Of a stretch of DNA of 64,000 nucleotides, positions 39,119 through 51,571 are shown one piece after another (the first letter of the stretch is position 1; every line of letters starts with the position of its first letter). The position numbers and the translations under genes are program-made. The stretch spans positions 42,855 through 106,854 of the forward strand of contig NZ_JAQITC010000008.1 in assembly GCF_028618525.1 (NCBI RefSeq), read 5' to 3'. Below the pieces are notes generated by a model, which saw only the letters and a program-made list of their open reading frames with translations, was not told the DNA's origin and ran no database searches. The DNA comes from Bartonella sp. AU55XJBT (lineage in GTDB: Bacteria; Pseudomonadota; Alphaproteobacteria; Rhizobiales; Rhizobiaceae).

Positions 39119-39355
39119 AAAAGTTCCCTTACCTGATAATTTTCCCTACCTAATATTTTTTTCCTGATAATTTTATTGATCTATTTTGTGCCTTTATAAA
39201 CACAAAAATTCATATTCTCGTTGGCTTTATCACACCATATTACAATGAGTATCCAAAATTGCCTTTTCTTAACGTTCAATTTTTATTAGCTAGAAATTCA
39301 AGTGTTATAAAAATCAACAGCCTTTACGCTTAACAGCGAATGGAGATCATTAACC

Positions 39356-41143
39356 GTGTCCTTATTCAAAACCTATGCACGTGTTCTCACTTACCTAAAG
39401 AGAGAAAAAAATGCATCCCTTTTAATCTGTAACGCTAATGTTATGTTAGCAATTATCACCATTGCAGAACCTATTTTATTTGGACACGTTATTGATTCCA
39501 TTACAGAAAAATCATGGATCATCCCTACCCTTGCCATTTGGGTTTGTTTTGGCCTTTCCCATATTATCGCTTATGTCCTTGTTGCTCGTAGTGCGGATCG
39601 CTTAGCTCATAGGCTCCGTTTAACAGTTTTAACAGAATCTTTTGAACGTATCATTGCAATGCCTTTAATTTGGCATCAACAATGCGGAACATCCAACGCA
39701 CTCCATACACTTTTGCGCGCAACAGACACCATGTCAAGCATATGGCTTGATTTTATGCGTCAACATCTCTCAACACTTGTCGCCTTATTAATTCTCATCC
39801 CCACAGCCTTTAACATGAATTGGCGTCTTTCAATAGTCTTAGTTGTACTTGCCGTCATCTATATCTTAATTGCCCGTTTAGTGATGCGAAAAACAAAAGA
39901 CGGACAAGCCGCTGTAGAATGCTATCATCATAACCTTTTTAAACATGTCAGTGATTCAATCTCTAATGTTTCTATTGTACAAAGTTATAATCGAATAAAA
40001 GAAGAAACGTCCATACTGTACCAACATACAAATGACCTTCTTAAAGCACAAAATCCTGTTCTCAATTGGTGGGCGCTCGCCAGTGGCTTAAATAGAATGG
40101 CTTCAACAGTTTCAATCGTTTGTGTTCTTCTCCTTGGGGCTTTTTTTGTTGCAAGAGATCAATTAAGGGTAGGTGAAGTCGTTGCTTTTGTCGGATTTGC
40201 ACAACTCATGATTAGCCGTCTAGACCAAATGAGCAATTTTATTCATTGCGCGATATCCTCACAAGCAAAACTGCAAGAGTTTTTTGAAATGGAAGACTCA
40301 ACCTTCCCTATCAACGAACCACAAAATCTTCCTTCCCTCCAAAATGTTAAGGGCGCCATACAATTCCACCACGTTACCTATAAATTTCCAAATTCTTCTC
40401 AAGGTGTTTTTGACATTTCCTTTGAGGTTGAAGCAGGACAAACTATTGCGATTGTAGGACCAACAGGAGCTGGGAAGACAACATTAATCAATTTATTGCA
40501 GCGCATATACGACCCTACTTTTGGGCATATCTCCATTGATGGAATAAATATACGCTCAATCAATCGCGAATCTTTACGAAAATCTCTAGCGACAGTGTTT
40601 CAAGATGCGGGTCTTTTTAATCGCAGTATTCATGACAATATCTCAATAGGAAAAGCAAACCCAACAAACGAAGAACTTTATGAAGCAGCAAAAATAGCAG
40701 AAGCTCACGATTTTATTCTAAAAAAAGCTGATTGTTATAACACAATGGTGGGCGAACGAGGAACTCGATTATCAGGTGGAGAAAAACAACGGTTAGCAAT
40801 TGCACGTGCTGTTTTAAAAAATGCCCCCATTCTCATTCTCGATGAAGCAACAAGCGCTCTTGATGTTGAAACAGAAGCACGTGTCAAAGATGCTCTTGAG
40901 AGCATAAGCCATAACCGCACCACTTTCATTATAGCACATCGCCTCTCAACAATACGCAATGCTGATGTGATAGTCTTTCTGGAACAAGGTTATTTAATTG
41001 AAAAAGGAAGCTTTCAAGAATTGATCGATAAAGGGGGCCGTTTCTCTAAATTTTTAAAAGCAAGCGATTTAACAATCACGCCACCAGAAAGAGAAGGAGA
41101 AAATGAAAACGTCATCCCCTTACATGAAGCCATAGCATCATAA
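39356..41143 (+). CDS. ndvA: Cyclic beta-1,2-glucan exporter NdvA
   Basis: An ABC exporter in which membrane and ATPase domains are fused; in rhizobia and Brucella (ChvA/Cgt) it moves cyclic beta-1,2-glucan to the periplasm, where it serves osmotic adaptation and host interaction. The 595-aa protein has six membrane helices (about 20-305), then Walker A GPTGAGKTT, signature LSGGEKQRLAIARA and Walker B ILILDEATSALD. Its N-terminus (MSLFKTYARVLTYL) is the NdvA start I recall. The start codon is GTG at 39356. No ndvB/cgs gene is beside it, and I recall that Bartonella lacks one in some species, so the substrate may differ. Confidence 0.93.
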   Translation: MSLFKTYARVLTYLKREKNASLLICNANVMLAIITIAEPILFGHVIDSITEKSWIIPTLAIWVCFGLSHIIAYVLVARSADRLAHRLRLTVLTESFERIIAMPLIWHQQCGTSNALHTLLRATDTMSSIWLDFMRQHLSTLVALLILIPTAFNMNWRLSIVLVVLAVIYILIARLVMRKTKDGQAAVECYHHNLFKHVSDSISNVSIVQSYNRIKEETSILYQHTNDLLKAQNPVLNWWALASGLNRMASTVSIVCVLLLGAFFVARDQLRVGEVVAFVGFAQLMISRLDQMSNFIHCAISSQAKLQEFFEMEDSTFPINEPQNLPSLQNVKGAIQFHHVTYKFPNSSQGVFDISFEVEAGQTIAIVGPTGAGKTTLINLLQRIYDPTFGHISIDGINIRSINRESLRKSLATVFQDAGLFNRSIHDNISIGKANPTNEELYEAAKIAEAHDFILKKADCYNTMVGERGTRLSGGEKQRLAIARAVLKNAPILILDEATSALDVETEARVKDALESISHNRTTFIIAHRLSTIRNADVIVFLEQGYLIEKGSFQELIDKGGRFSKFLKASDLTITPPEREGENENVIPLHEAIAS

Positions 41144-41568
41144 AAATAACACTCTTCACAAATCTTATGCCAAAAATCTCTCAAAGCAAGACATTGCAAA
41201 AGCGAGCTATCATTTAAGCAATTTGAAAACGAAAAAGCGATAGCTTATAATCTCATAAGCTTAAGAGACTGTTATGTAATAAATCTTGCGTTATCCTCCT
41301 CACAATTACTATTGTGAAATAGGATAGATATTTTTCTTTTAAAATCAATATAATAGATGTTATATATTCATGAAATGTATGATTCGTTATGCATCATAAA
41401 CAAAAGCATGAAGTACAACACAATCTTTCTAACGAACACCCTTTTTTATCTTTATGATTTTATCTCTCTCAATGACGCTGTATCTGCATTTTAGCAATAC
41501 ACCAGACAGATATCCGTTTAGACGCCAATTCGACATACCAATGTAAAAAACACCGATAAGAAAATTTT
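41144..41568. other. Spacer ndvA-alaS
   Basis: About 425 bases between convergent genes. A weak imperfect hairpin near 41199-41246 (AGCTATC / GATAGCT) is present without a T-run. No gene is visible. Confidence 0.45.
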
Positions 41569-44241
41569 TTACTTTTTAAATTTTTCTAGAAAATCTTTTA
41601 GTGCTGCAAATGCCTCATCAGCCTTGTTCCCCTTAGGACCACCAGCCTGCGCCATATCAGGACGCCCACCACCGCCTTTCCCACCAAGAACAGATGAAAG
41701 AATACGAACGAGATCAACAGCATTTAACTTATCCGTTAAATCATCCGTAACACCAACAACAGCACTCCCTTTTCCATCTTCTGAAACACTAATAAAAGCA
41801 ACCACTCCAGATCCAATTTGTTTTTTTCCAGAATCAACAAGTACTTTAAGATCCCGTGGTGGAATATTATTTACAACACGTCCCATAAAAGAAAGTTCAT
41901 TGATAATAATAATATCACCTTGACCACTTTCTGTTATTCTCCCACTCAACGCCATTTTCTTGCGTACATCATTCAACTCTTTTTCAAGTTTACGACGATC
42001 ATCAAGCAAAACTCTTACCCGTTCTTCTAAATCAGAAGAAGAAGTTTTTAAAAGATCAGCAATTTCACGAATACGTATATCTTGGCAGCTAAGATAAAGA
42101 CGCGCTGCAGTACCTGTTAAAGCTTCAATACGCCGCACTCCAGCTGAAACAGAACTTTCAGAAACAATATGAATCAAACCAATATCCCCCGTTCTTTCCA
42201 CATGTGTTCCTCCACAAAGCTCAATGGACCAAGACCTTTTTAAGTCTCCCTTTTCAAGCAACTCTCCCATAGAAACAACGCGAACTTCATCACCATATTT
42301 TTCCCCAAAGAGTGCCATTGCTCCTTTAGAAATTGCATCATCAACAGCCATAAGGCGGGTTGTTACTTTATTATTTTGCAAAACAATCTCATTTGCTAAA
42401 TTTTCTATTTTTTTCAATTCTTCCAAAGAAATAGCTTTTGGATGAGAAAAATCAAAACGTAACCGTTCCGGCGACACCAGAGAGCCCTTTTGAGTAACAT
42501 GAGATCCCAATACTTGGCGTAAAGCCTCATGTAACAGATGGGTAGCAGAATGGTTCGCACGAATTTTTTTACGACGAACACCATCAACGGTTAATTCTAC
42601 ACAATCAGAGATCTTAGCATGACCAGATTTAACTTTTCCAAGATGAATAAAAACACCATCAGCCTTTTTCTGAGTATCATGCACCTCAAAAATAAAATTT
42701 TTACCCGAAATAATACCGCTATCACCAATTTGTCCACCAGATTCACCATAAAAAGGAGTCTGATTTAACACAAGAATGGCTTTCTGCCCTGAAGAAACCT
42801 CATCAACAATTTTACCATCACACACAAGAGCTGTAAGAATACCTTTAGCTTTTTCTGTTTCATACCCTAAAAATTCTGTACCCCCTACCTGATCACGAAC
42901 AGAAAACCAAATTGTCTCCGTGACAGCTTCTCCAGAACCCGACCAATGAGCACGGGCTTCCTCTTTCTGGCGTTCCATCGCTTTATCAAAGGCATCAACA
43001 TCAACAGATATTCCGCGACGCCTAAGCACATCTTGCGTCAAATCAAGTGGAAAACCATAGGTATCATAAAGCTTGAAAGCAACGTCACCCTTTAAATGAT
43101 CCCCTTCCTTAAGCTGGGCACTTTCTTCATTTAACAAACCCAGTCCTCGTTCAAGCGTTTTACGAAAACGTATTTCTTCTAATTTTAAAGTTTCTGTAAT
43201 TAAAGATTCAGCCCGCACCAATTCAGGATAAGCTTGTCCCATTTCGCGAATGAGAGCAGGCAAAAGCTGCCACATTAAAGGTTCTTTAACACCAAGAAGA
43301 TGTGCATGACGCATAGCACGACGCATAATGCGACGTAAAACATATCCCCTTCCCTCATTGGAAGGAAGAACACCATCCGCAATTAAAAATGCCGATGAGC
43401 GAAGATGATCAGCAATAACACGATGACTGGCAATAAAATCACCCTTTGCCTCAATCCCTGTAATTTCTTCTGATGCTCCAATTAATGCACGAAAAAGATC
43501 AATGTCATAATTATCATGAACACCCTGTAAAACAGCTGCAATACGCTCTAATCCCATACCGGTATCAATAGAAGGATGAGGCAAGTCAACACGATCTTCC
43601 TTAGAAAGCTGCTCATACTGCATAAAAACAAGGTTCCAAATCTCAATAAAGCGATCACCATCTTCTTCTATACTTCCAGGGGGACCACCCCAAATTTCAT
43701 CACCATGATCATAAAAAATCTCCGAACAAGGACCACAAGGGCCTGTTTCTCCCATTGACCAAAAATTATCAGCTGTCGCAATACGAATGATTTTTTCATC
43801 TGGAAGACCTGAAATTTTACGCCATAATTCAGCAGCAATATCATCACTTTGATAAACGGTTACCAACAATTTATCTTTTGGTAGACGAAATTCTTTTGTT
43901 AAAAGATCCCATGATAAAAAAATGGCCTCTTCTTTGAAATAATCGCCGAAAGAAAAATTCCCCAACATTTCAAAAAATGTATGATGGCGTGCCGTATAGC
44001 CAACATTATCAAGATCATTATGCTTTCCACCCGCACGAACACATTTTTGTGCTGTTGACACCTTTTTATAAGGATACTGTTCAAGTCCAGTAAAAACGTT
44101 TTTAAACTGCACCATCCCTGCATTTGTAAACATGAGTGTAGGATCATTACGTGGAACAAGTGGGCTAGAAGAAAGAACTTGATGCCCATGATGATGAAAA
44201 TAATCCAAAAATGTTGACCGGATATTATTAACACTATTCAT
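41569..44241 (-). CDS. alaS: Alanyl-tRNA synthetase
   Basis: Charges tRNA-Ala and edits mischarged Ser/Gly. From ATG 44241 the product is 890 aa, the usual size. The class II core starts [15 protein letters not shown]..., with [15 protein letters not shown] in motif 2 region. The editing domain has [16 protein letters not shown] and [13 protein letters not shown] (zinc ligands), and the C-terminal part ends with [16 protein letters not shown], typical of the C-Ala domain. The frame extends eight codons further without a ribosome site. It lies 207 bases after recA on the same strand, the usual recA-alaS pair of alphaproteobacteria. Confidence 0.98.
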   Translation of the reverse strand: MNSVNNIRSTFLDYFHHHGHQVLSSSPLVPRNDPTLMFTNAGMVQFKNVFTGLEQYPYKKVSTAQKCVRAGGKHNDLDNVGYTARHHTFFEMLGNFSFGDYFKEEAIFLSWDLLTKEFRLPKDKLLVTVYQSDDIAAELWRKISGLPDEKIIRIATADNFWSMGETGPCGPCSEIFYDHGDEIWGGPPGSIEEDGDRFIEIWNLVFMQYEQLSKEDRVDLPHPSIDTGMGLERIAAVLQGVHDNYDIDLFRALIGASEEITGIEAKGDFIASHRVIADHLRSSAFLIADGVLPSNEGRGYVLRRIMRRAMRHAHLLGVKEPLMWQLLPALIREMGQAYPELVRAESLITETLKLEEIRFRKTLERGLGLLNEESAQLKEGDHLKGDVAFKLYDTYGFPLDLTQDVLRRRGISVDVDAFDKAMERQKEEARAHWSGSGEAVTETIWFSVRDQVGGTEFLGYETEKAKGILTALVCDGKIVDEVSSGQKAILVLNQTPFYGESGGQIGDSGIISGKNFIFEVHDTQKKADGVFIHLGKVKSGHAKISDCVELTVDGVRRKKIRANHSATHLLHEALRQVLGSHVTQKGSLVSPERLRFDFSHPKAISLEELKKIENLANEIVLQNNKVTTRLMAVDDAISKGAMALFGEKYGDEVRVVSMGELLEKGDLKRSWSIELCGGTHVERTGDIGLIHIVSESSVSAGVRRIEALTGTAARLYLSCQDIRIREIADLLKTSSSDLEERVRVLLDDRRKLEKELNDVRKKMALSGRITESGQGDIIIINELSFMGRVVNNIPPRDLKVLVDSGKKQIGSGVVAFISVSEDGKGSAVVGVTDDLTDKLNAVDLVRILSSVLGGKGGGGRPDMAQAGGPKGNKADEAFAALKDFLEKFKK

Positions 44242-44448
44242 ATCTACACCTGCAGAATACCGCAAAAAACCTTAAAAGAAAAATCCCCCCATTAAATATC
44301 CTCTTTGCCACGCATGGAGTCAATTTAATCAAAGAACGGAATATTTATTAAAAAAATTGAGCGAAAAATGACTGTATATTTAAAAACTCAAACAAATAAA
44401 AACAGAAAAAATCTTAAATGAAAATATTATAGACGAAAAAACGGACTA

Positions 44449-45492
44449 TCAAAGGACTTCATCACTTTCCGTATTTTCAGCCCCTGCATTTTCTAACAAT
44501 TCAATAGCAATTAAACCAGCATTTTGACGCAAAGACGTTTCAATTTCTGCCGCTATTTCTGCATGCTCGCGTAAAAACTGTTTTGCATTTTCACGTCCCT
44601 GCCCTAAACGCTGAGAATTATAAGAAAACCACGAGCCAGATTTTTCTACGACACCCACTTTGACTCCTAAATCAATCAATTCACCTAGCTTGGAAATACC
44701 TTCCCCATAAATAATATCAAACTCAACCTGTTTGAAGGGAGGAGCCAACTTATTCTTCACCACTTTAACACGGGTCTGATTGCCAACAATCATATCGCGA
44801 TCTTTAATAGACCCAATACGGCGAATATCCAAACGAACAGAAGCATAAAACTTTAAAGCATTTCCCCCTGTTGTTGTCTCAGGCGAACCAAACATCACAC
44901 CAATTTTCATGCGAATTTGATTAATAAAAATCACCATACAGTTAGAGCGAAAAATAGAAGCCGTGAGTTTTCGCAAAGCTTTACTCATTAACCGAGCTTG
45001 TAATCCTGGTAAAGCATCTCCCATTTCACCGTCAATTTCTGCTCGCGGTGTTAAAGCTGCAACAGAATCCACAACAAGCACATCAACCGCACCAGAACGA
45101 ACCAATGTCTCTGTAATTTCCAATGCCTGTTCACCAGTATCTGGCTGAGAGATGAACAAGTTCTCTAAATCAACGCCGAGCTTACGCGCATAAATAGGAT
45201 CAAGCGCATGCTCCGCATCGATAAAAGCACAAATTCCCCCACTTTTCTGTGCCTCAGCAATAGCATGCAGAGCCAATGTTGTCTTCCCAGAACTTTCTGG
45301 TCCATAGATCTCCACAATACGCCCCTTGGGTAACCCACCAATCCCTAAAGCAATGTCCAAGGATAATGATCCTGTTGGGATTGTTTCAATTTCAACAACC
45401 TGTTCTTTTTGCCCAAGACGCATAATCGAGCCTTTACCAAAAGAACGTTCAATTTGTGAGAGAGCAGCATCGAGAGCTTTTGTTTTATCCAC
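44449..45492 (-). CDS. recA: Recombinase A
   Basis: Forms filaments on single-stranded DNA, pairs homologous strands and triggers LexA cleavage. A GTG start at 45492, preceded by AAGGA with seven bases between, gives 347 residues, the standard length; the frame extends 12 codons further without initiation signals. Walker A is GPESSGKTT near residues 63-71, and the L1/L2 loops ([30 protein letters not shown]) are intact. No GTTC-N7-GTTC operator is evident in the preceding 200 bases, so SOS control by an alphaproteobacterial LexA is not shown by this sequence. Confidence 0.97.
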   Translation of the reverse strand: MDKTKALDAALSQIERSFGKGSIMRLGQKEQVVEIETIPTGSLSLDIALGIGGLPKGRIVEIYGPESSGKTTLALHAIAEAQKSGGICAFIDAEHALDPIYARKLGVDLENLFISQPDTGEQALEITETLVRSGAVDVLVVDSVAALTPRAEIDGEMGDALPGLQARLMSKALRKLTASIFRSNCMVIFINQIRMKIGVMFGSPETTTGGNALKFYASVRLDIRRIGSIKDRDMIVGNQTRVKVVKNKLAPPFKQVEFDIIYGEGISKLGELIDLGVKVGVVEKSGSWFSYNSQRLGQGRENAKQFLREHAEIAAEIETSLRQNAGLIAIELLENAGAENTESDEVL

Positions 45493-46504
45493 GATTATAT
45501 CCTTGACCGATTCATAATAATCTAACACTTAAAGTGTATATTGCCCTTTTAATTTAACTAAAGCCCTGAGTTTAGATTTTCACAGACTATTTTCATTTCT
45601 ATCCCCACGTTATGTCTATAACATATCATGACCACCAAAATAAAGAACTGGCATTCCCTATCTTATGACACAACATAAACTCCAAATAAAATAATACTTT
45701 CTATAAGAGAGCAAGTTAACACATTTATCTCTCTCTAGAAAAGCAACAATTTAAATTTCAACACAATGTTTAACCTTCCTGCGTTTAATCTTCCTACTTA
45801 CCCTTATGATTAAGTCCCTAAGCCCCCCTTAATCACATAAAAACGCCTCATCAATCAAAACCACACCCTACTGCATCAAAGAACAGAACACCTTTGTATT
45901 TGCATATTCATGCACTCATTTTAAAGAGATATCTTTTAACGCTTCTCACTACACCCATTTCGCCACAGCACTCGTGAATGGTATACAGTAAAATTCATCA
46001 AGCACCAATGTGTCTTTATGCTTGGAACAATTCGGCACCACGATCATTACACCACCACACACTTCCCCAGCCCCCAATGTTATGTTACAAGGGCTCTCGA
46101 CATTTTAAACTCTTCATAAGAGTTATTTTTAATTTTTTCTTGTAGAGTTTTTATCACACGTTAATCCAGCATGTAACATACAAGCCAATAGTTGTGATTG
46201 ATGAGATTTGGAATGAAAAAACCATACAGTATTTGAGCTCTCATTCAATATACAAAACAGTATAATATCACTATAAATCAATATCTTAGTTAATTAAAAA
46301 TACAAAAATAAAACAGCTTAAGCATTAAATGACATATTTCTTAAATTGGAATCTATAAAAAGATATGTATTTTTCAGAGACCAAAAAAATTGTTCTACAG
46401 ATAATGCAATAAGTGTTTAAAACATAAACTAAATTGTTCATACAATGACATGAGGAATAAAAAATAAAGTCAAAATCAATAAAAAATGTGTTTCAATCCC
46501 AATT
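45493..46504. other. One-kilobase spacer recA-rarA
   Basis: About 1 kb with no supported gene. The first 250 bases should hold the recA promoter. The middle (about 45780-46100) is somewhat richer in GC than the rest and could be the remains of a gene, but I can assign no frame. Confidence 0.5.
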
Positions 46505-47824
46505 TTATGGTTCATTTTTACGTTTTTTGCGCAATTGTTTCCACCATTCAAGACGTTTCACAATTTCACGCTCAAAACCGCGCTCAACTGGTTTGTAATA
46601 ACTCTGGCGTCCAAGTTTTTCAGGAAAATATTCTTGTCCTGAAAAAGCATCGGGTTCATCATGGTCATAACAATAACCCTCTCCATACCCTTCCTCCCTC
46701 ATTAATTTCGTCGGTGCATTAAGGATATGTTTAGGAGGCGGTAAAGAACCATTTTTTTGTGCACAACGCCGTGCAGCTTTATACGCGAGATAGGTCGCAT
46801 TTGACTTTGGTGCAGTTGCAACATAAAGACATGCCTGTGCCAAAGCCAATTCTCCTTCTGGTGACCCTAAATAATCATAAGCATCTTTTGCCGCATTACA
46901 AATGACAAGAGCTTGAGGATCCGCCAAACCAACATCTTCAACAGCCATACGAACCAATCTTCGCCCAATATAAAGGGGATCTTCGCCAGCATCCAACATA
47001 CGTGCTAAATAATAAAGCGCCGCATCAGGATCAGAGCCACGAACGGATTTATGCAATGCTGAAATAAGATTATAGTGTCCATCTCGTCCTTTATCATAAA
47101 TGGGTGCACGACGCTGAATAACTTTTTGCAACGCATTAGCATCAAAGATTTCTCCCGCGCGCGCAACAGACCAAACTTCCTCTGCTAATGTCAATGCTAC
47201 CCGTGCATCACCATCAGACATCCCTATCAAAACGTCTCTGGCCCCATCATCCAAAGGAAGCAACTTTCCTACCACCTTTTCAGCACGCTTCAAAAGCATC
47301 CCTAAACTTTCATGATCATGAGAAAGAAATGTTAAAACCCGTGCACGCGAAAGAAGAGCAGTATTAAGTTCAAAAGAAGGATTTTCAGTTGTTGCACCAA
47401 TCAGGACCACCGTACCATCTTCCATCACAGGAAGAAAACTATCCTGCTGTGCACGATTAAACCGGTGAATTTCATCAACAAAGAGAAGCGTTTTATTTCC
47501 AGACATAAAACGCCTCTGTGCAACTTCAAAAATCTTTTTAAGTTCGGAAACTCCTGTAAAAATAGCAGAAACTTGTTCAAATGCAAAATTTGTTTCAAGT
47601 GCTAACAAACGTGCAACCGTTGTTTTTCCCGTCCCTGGTGGCCCCCAAAAAATCATCGATCCAATCGAACCCGCTGCCACCATCCGTGAAAGCAAACCAT
47701 CCTCTCCAATTAAATGCCTTTGTCCCACAACATCATCGAGAGAACAAGGACGCATTCTTTCCGCAAGTGGCTGATTTTGATTACCTTTAGGATCAATCGA
47801 CGAAGTAAAAAAATCTTTCTTCAA
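46505..47824 (-). CDS. rarA: Replication-associated recombination protein RarA
   Basis: A RarA/MgsA/WHIP AAA+ ATPase acting at stalled replication forks. The 439-aa protein carries Walker [15 protein letters not shown] (about 60-73), Walker [15 protein letters not shown] and sensor 1 [13 protein letters not shown], then the clamp-loader-like C-terminal domain with [20 protein letters not shown] and DVGLADP. The end has YEPKGR-like basic residues ([15 protein letters not shown]). It starts 9 bases after the htrA-like stop and is probably co-transcribed with it. Confidence 0.95.
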   Translation of the reverse strand: MKKDFFTSSIDPKGNQNQPLAERMRPCSLDDVVGQRHLIGEDGLLSRMVAAGSIGSMIFWGPPGTGKTTVARLLALETNFAFEQVSAIFTGVSELKKIFEVAQRRFMSGNKTLLFVDEIHRFNRAQQDSFLPVMEDGTVVLIGATTENPSFELNTALLSRARVLTFLSHDHESLGMLLKRAEKVVGKLLPLDDGARDVLIGMSDGDARVALTLAEEVWSVARAGEIFDANALQKVIQRRAPIYDKGRDGHYNLISALHKSVRGSDPDAALYYLARMLDAGEDPLYIGRRLVRMAVEDVGLADPQALVICNAAKDAYDYLGSPEGELALAQACLYVATAPKSNATYLAYKAARRCAQKNGSLPPPKHILNAPTKLMREEGYGEGYCYDHDEPDAFSGQEYFPEKLGRQSYYKPVERGFEREIVKRLEWWKQLRKKRKNEP

Positions 47825-47833
47825 AAAAAAACC

Positions 47834-49228
47834 TCAACGAATAAATTGGCGAATATACATACCATCACGTTCATATTCCAATTGCCAAGTACGCGAACGC
47901 GTTTGCATAAGGATCTTTTTCAACTGATGAACTGTTTGAATCTTATAGCCATTGACAACACGTAAGATATCTCCGGACCGAAAAATTCCTGCAGCATTGC
48001 TCATTTCATCAAGATTGGTAATCACAACACCCTTTGCCGATATAGGAAGATGAAAACGTCGACTATTTTGCGGTGTTAAATCTAACACTTCAGCACCAGC
48101 AAGAGGACTGTCACCTGTAATTTTTTCAGATTTTAAAAATGCAGTTTCCGATATCGATGCAACCTTTATCTGTGTTTTTAAAATTTTTCCACCTCGTAAA
48201 TATTCTAAAGCAAGACTATGGCCAACATCCGCTGTCATTAAACGATAGCCAAGACTATCTGGACTATCAACGCGCACCCCCTGCACACTCAAAATAACAT
48301 CACCTACTTTCAAACCGGCTTTTTCAGCAGGACTATCTTTGACAACTTCAATAATAAGAGCACCATAGGGGCGTTCTAAACCTAAACCACTAGCAATATC
48401 AGGTGTAACATTTTGAAAGGATGCCCCAATATAAGGTGGCACAAAATATTTTCCACCGCGTTTAACTGTATCAAGCATCACTTTTACAAGATTAACTGGA
48501 ATAGCAAAACCAATCCCTACAGAACCACCGGAACGTGAATAAATAGCCGTATTAATCCCTATTAATTGACCTTTCATATCAATTAAAGCACCACCAGAAT
48601 TTCCTGGATTAATGGCAGCATCTGTCTGAATAAAAAAGTCAAAATCGGAAATCCCAACACGTGTACGCGCTTGCGCTGAAACAATCCCACTTGTAACCGT
48701 TTGACCAACACCAAAAGGATTACCAATAGCTAGAACAAGATCACCAACTTCAACAGTATCAGAATCCCCCAAAGGAAGAACAGGAAACTGAGTATTTTTT
48801 ACATCAACCTCAAGAATAGCAATATCCGTTGCTTCATCTTTAAGCACGACCTTACTCTCAAACTCTCGCCCATCAGAAAAAGCTACCTTAATTTCGCTTG
48901 CATCTTTAATGACGTGGTAATTTGTAACAATCAAACCACGTGCATCAACAACCACTCCTGACCCTAATGATGATTGCTTACGAACAGGAAAATTATTTTG
49001 CAAACGACCAAAAAACTGCTCAAAAAACGGATCACCTTCAAAAGGTGATCGCGCTCTAATTTTTCGAGCTGCATAAATATTGACAACTGATGGTACTGTC
49101 TTTTTAACTAAAGGAGCAAATGAAAGAGTGATTTCCTTTTGTGTTTGAGGAACATGAGCATATACATGATCAAACGATATCAGTATCATAACCGCAAAAA
49201 AAAGCCGTACCCAAAAAGAATACCTCAT
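47834..49228 (-). CDS. Periplasmic HtrA/Deg-family serine protease
   Basis: A 464-aa protease-chaperone with a signal peptide (residues 1-24, ending VYAH). The chymotrypsin-like triad is complete: His105 (VTNYHVIKDA), Asp135 (DEATDIAILE) and Ser211 (NPGNSGGALID). Two PDZ domains follow (about 265-355 and 370-460). The usual long LA-loop Cys pair of E. coli DegP is absent, so it is DegQ/DegS-like in layout. It is the first gene of a two-gene unit with rarA, downstream of the rplQ terminator, and degrades or refolds misfolded envelope proteins. Bartonella carries further HtrA paralogues elsewhere, from memory. Confidence 0.93.
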   Translation of the reverse strand: MRYSFWVRLFFAVMILISFDHVYAHVPQTQKEITLSFAPLVKKTVPSVVNIYAARKIRARSPFEGDPFFEQFFGRLQNNFPVRKQSSLGSGVVVDARGLIVTNYHVIKDASEIKVAFSDGREFESKVVLKDEATDIAILEVDVKNTQFPVLPLGDSDTVEVGDLVLAIGNPFGVGQTVTSGIVSAQARTRVGISDFDFFIQTDAAINPGNSGGALIDMKGQLIGINTAIYSRSGGSVGIGFAIPVNLVKVMLDTVKRGGKYFVPPYIGASFQNVTPDIASGLGLERPYGALIIEVVKDSPAEKAGLKVGDVILSVQGVRVDSPDSLGYRLMTADVGHSLALEYLRGGKILKTQIKVASISETAFLKSEKITGDSPLAGAEVLDLTPQNSRRFHLPISAKGVVITNLDEMSNAAGIFRSGDILRVVNGYKIQTVHQLKKILMQTRSRTWQLEYERDGMYIRQFIR

Positions 49229-49450
49229 AATCTACTCCTTATAAAATCAGCCCATTCTGTTGAAGATTCATAGAATTTTAAAAAGCAACCCCGCAAATAA
49301 AGGATCTCTATTAATATTTCATAATAGAGGATAAAAACAACCCATCTAAACAATAAATATTATAAAAATCAAATAATTCAATATCCTATAATCTTCTCTC
49401 ACCATCTATTTCTCAAATAAAAATAAAAACAAACTTAAAAAAATACGTAT

Positions 49451-49476
49451 AAAAAAACCGCCTAAGAAAAGGCGGC
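49451..49476 (-). terminator. Intrinsic terminator of the ribosomal super-operon
   Basis: On the minus strand a stem CCGCC / GGCGG with an eight-base loop is followed by seven T's, 28 bases after the rplQ stop. It should end the whole S10-spc-alpha transcript. Confidence 0.9.
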
Positions 49477-49503
49477 CTTTTAAAGTGCAGTAGAATAAAA
49501 AAC

Positions 49504-49932
49504 TTATGAGGACGTACCCTTCTCATTCTCTGAAGCCTCGATACGAGCACGATCCGCTGCCCCCTTTGCGTCGACATCACGATCAACAAATTCTATGACA
49601 GCCATGGGCGCATTATCACCGGTACGAAACCCCGCTTTCATAATACGCAAATACCCACCGTTGCGTGATGCATAACGCGGCGCCAATATATCAAATAACT
49701 TTGCAACTTTCCCTGTATCGCGAAGCGCAGCAATTGCTTGTCGACGAGCATGTAAACCACCACGTTTACCAAGAGTAACAAGTTTTTCAACAATAGGACG
49801 AATTTCTTTAGCCTTTGGAAGTGTTGTCACAATCTGCTCATGCTCGATCAACGAAGTTGCCATATTTGCAAACATGGCTTTACGGTGACTGGCAGTCCGG
49901 TTCAACTTGCGGCCTGAGTTACTATGGCGCAT
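49504..49932 (-). CDS. rplQ: Ribosomal protein L17
   Basis: A large-subunit protein near the peptide exit tunnel. The 142-aa protein starts [18 protein letters not shown], the universal L17 opening, with [20 protein letters not shown] [17 protein letters not shown] after. The C-terminal GTGxxxxAxR-like tail is replaced by an alanine/glutamate-rich end ([18 protein letters not shown]). Last gene of the alpha operon, 24 bases after rpoA. Confidence 0.97.
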   Translation of the reverse strand: MRHSNSGRKLNRTASHRKAMFANMATSLIEHEQIVTTLPKAKEIRPIVEKLVTLGKRGGLHARRQAIAALRDTGKVAKLFDILAPRYASRNGGYLRIMKAGFRTGDNAPMAVIEFVDRDVDAKGAADRARIEASENEKGTSS

Positions 49933-49956
49933 AAGCCCTCTCCTTAAATTCTAATT

Positions 49957-50970
49957 TCAATACTGATCTTCATAGCGTTTAGCAAGATCATCAATATTTT
50001 CAGGTGGCCATGCAGGAATTTCCATTCCAAGATGTAATCCCATACATGCCAAAACTTCTTTAATCTCATTCAATGACTTACGACCAAAATTTGGCGTCCG
50101 AAGCATTTCAGATTCCGTTTTTTGAATAAGATCACCAATATAGACAATATTATCATTCTTAAGACAATTTGCCGAACGAACAGAAAGTTCTAATTCATCA
50201 ACTTTTTTGAGAAGTGCAGGATTAAAGGAAAGCTCAGAATCCACCTCCTCAACAGGCTCCTTCTGTGGCTCTTCAAAGTTAATAAATAACGATAATTGAT
50301 CCTGAAGAATGCGCGCTGCGAACGCAACGGCATCTTCTCCATTAACAGCACCATTCGTTTCGATCGTTAACGTCAATTTATCATAATCAAGAACTTGACC
50401 TTCACGCGTATTTTCTACTTTATAAGACACTTTACGAATTGGCGAATAAAGACTATCAATTGGAATAAGTCCTATGCGACCATCATCAACATAATTACGA
50501 TCCGATGGAACATACCCCTTCCCTGTATTGACAATAAATTCCATACGAATTTCAGCCTCTTCATCAAGGGTACAGATAACATGATCTGGATTGAGAATTT
50601 CCATATCCCCAACCGTATTAATATCCCCTGCTCTCACCACACCAGGACCTTCTTTATAAACGACGAGACGTTTAGGCCCTTCTTCTTCCATACGAAGTGC
50701 AATTTCCTTTATATTCAGGATAATATCCGTCACATCTTCACGAACACCTGGAATGGATGAAAATTCATGTAAGACACCATCAATCTGTACAGCAGTAATA
50801 GCAGCCCCACGAAGCGAAGATAACAACACACGACGAAGCGCATTCCCTAATGTCAAACCAAATCCTCGCTCCAGAGGCTCAGCAATTACGCTTGTAATAT
50901 TCGGATTATCATGCACACATGATTCAACCTTATTGGGTTTAATAAGTTCCTGCCAGTTTTTCTGGATCAT
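49957..50970 (-). CDS. rpoA: RNA polymerase alpha subunit
   Basis: Nucleates RNA polymerase assembly and contacts UP elements and activators. From ATG 50970, with GGGAA upstream, it has 337 residues, starting [14 protein letters not shown]. The N-terminal dimerisation domain has [21 protein letters not shown] (split about 40-60), and the C-terminal domain has the helix-hairpin-helix [13 protein letters not shown] ... [16 protein letters not shown]. The frame runs 11 codons further upstream without support. Confidence 0.98.
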   Translation of the reverse strand: MIQKNWQELIKPNKVESCVHDNPNITSVIAEPLERGFGLTLGNALRRVLLSSLRGAAITAVQIDGVLHEFSSIPGVREDVTDIILNIKEIALRMEEEGPKRLVVYKEGPGVVRAGDINTVGDMEILNPDHVICTLDEEAEIRMEFIVNTGKGYVPSDRNYVDDGRIGLIPIDSLYSPIRKVSYKVENTREGQVLDYDKLTLTIETNGAVNGEDAVAFAARILQDQLSLFINFEEPQKEPVEEVDSELSFNPALLKKVDELELSVRSANCLKNDNIVYIGDLIQKTESEMLRTPNFGRKSLNEIKEVLACMGLHLGMEIPAWPPENIDDLAKRYEDQY

Positions 50971-51065
50971 ATTTTTATTCCCGTTCTTTAGTTCCGTTAC
51001 CATTCAATCGTAACGACCAATGTGAACATCAGAGAAATCTCCGACAACAAAAAAACAACACCCAA

Positions 51066-51455
51066 TTAAACACGCCGCCTTTTCCGCGGACGACATCCAT
51101 TATGAGGAATTGGTGTTACATCACGAATAGAAGTAATGACAAAACCAACAGATTGCAACGCACGTAAAGCAGACTCACGCCCTGCCCCAGGACCACAAAC
51201 TTCAACTTCCAAAGAACGCATACCATGCTCTTGTGCTTTTCTCGCACAATCTTCCGCAGCAACTTGAGCAGCAAAAGGTGTAGATTTACGTGCCCCTTTA
51301 AACCCTTGAGCCCCCGCAGACGACCACGCAATCGCATTTCCTTGAGCATCAGTAATCGTAATCATTGTATTATTAAATGTTGAATTGATATGCACAACAC
51401 CCGATGAAATATTTTTACGTTCGCGACGACGAACACGTGTGGCTTCTTTGGCCAT
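51066..51455 (-). CDS. rpsK: Ribosomal protein S11
   Basis: A small-subunit platform protein. The 129-aa product has [20 protein letters not shown] near the N-terminus, [14 protein letters not shown] in the middle and the [18 protein letters not shown] end, all universal for S11. A gap of 95 bases separates it from rpoA. Confidence 0.98.
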   Translation of the reverse strand: MAKEATRVRRRERKNISSGVVHINSTFNNTMITITDAQGNAIAWSSAGAQGFKGARKSTPFAAQVAAEDCARKAQEHGMRSLEVEVCGPGAGRESALRALQSVGFVITSIRDVTPIPHNGCRPRKRRRV

Positions 51456-51571
51456 AATTTTCCTTTCAACGATCTCAACACTGCCGTAATATCAGCAGCT
51501 CCACCTTCTTTTCCTTGTCAAATCGACTTCAACAAGAAATAGAATATACAAAAAACCTCTCACAAGGATCC

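Noticed and set aside
45493..45750. SOS box upstream of recA
   Set aside because: No GTTC-N7-GTTC or GAAC-N7-GTTC pair at the required spacing could be found by eye.
50395..50760. Plus-strand frames opposite rpoA and other ribosomal genes
   Set aside because: They are antisense shadows of conserved genes with biased, low-quality composition.
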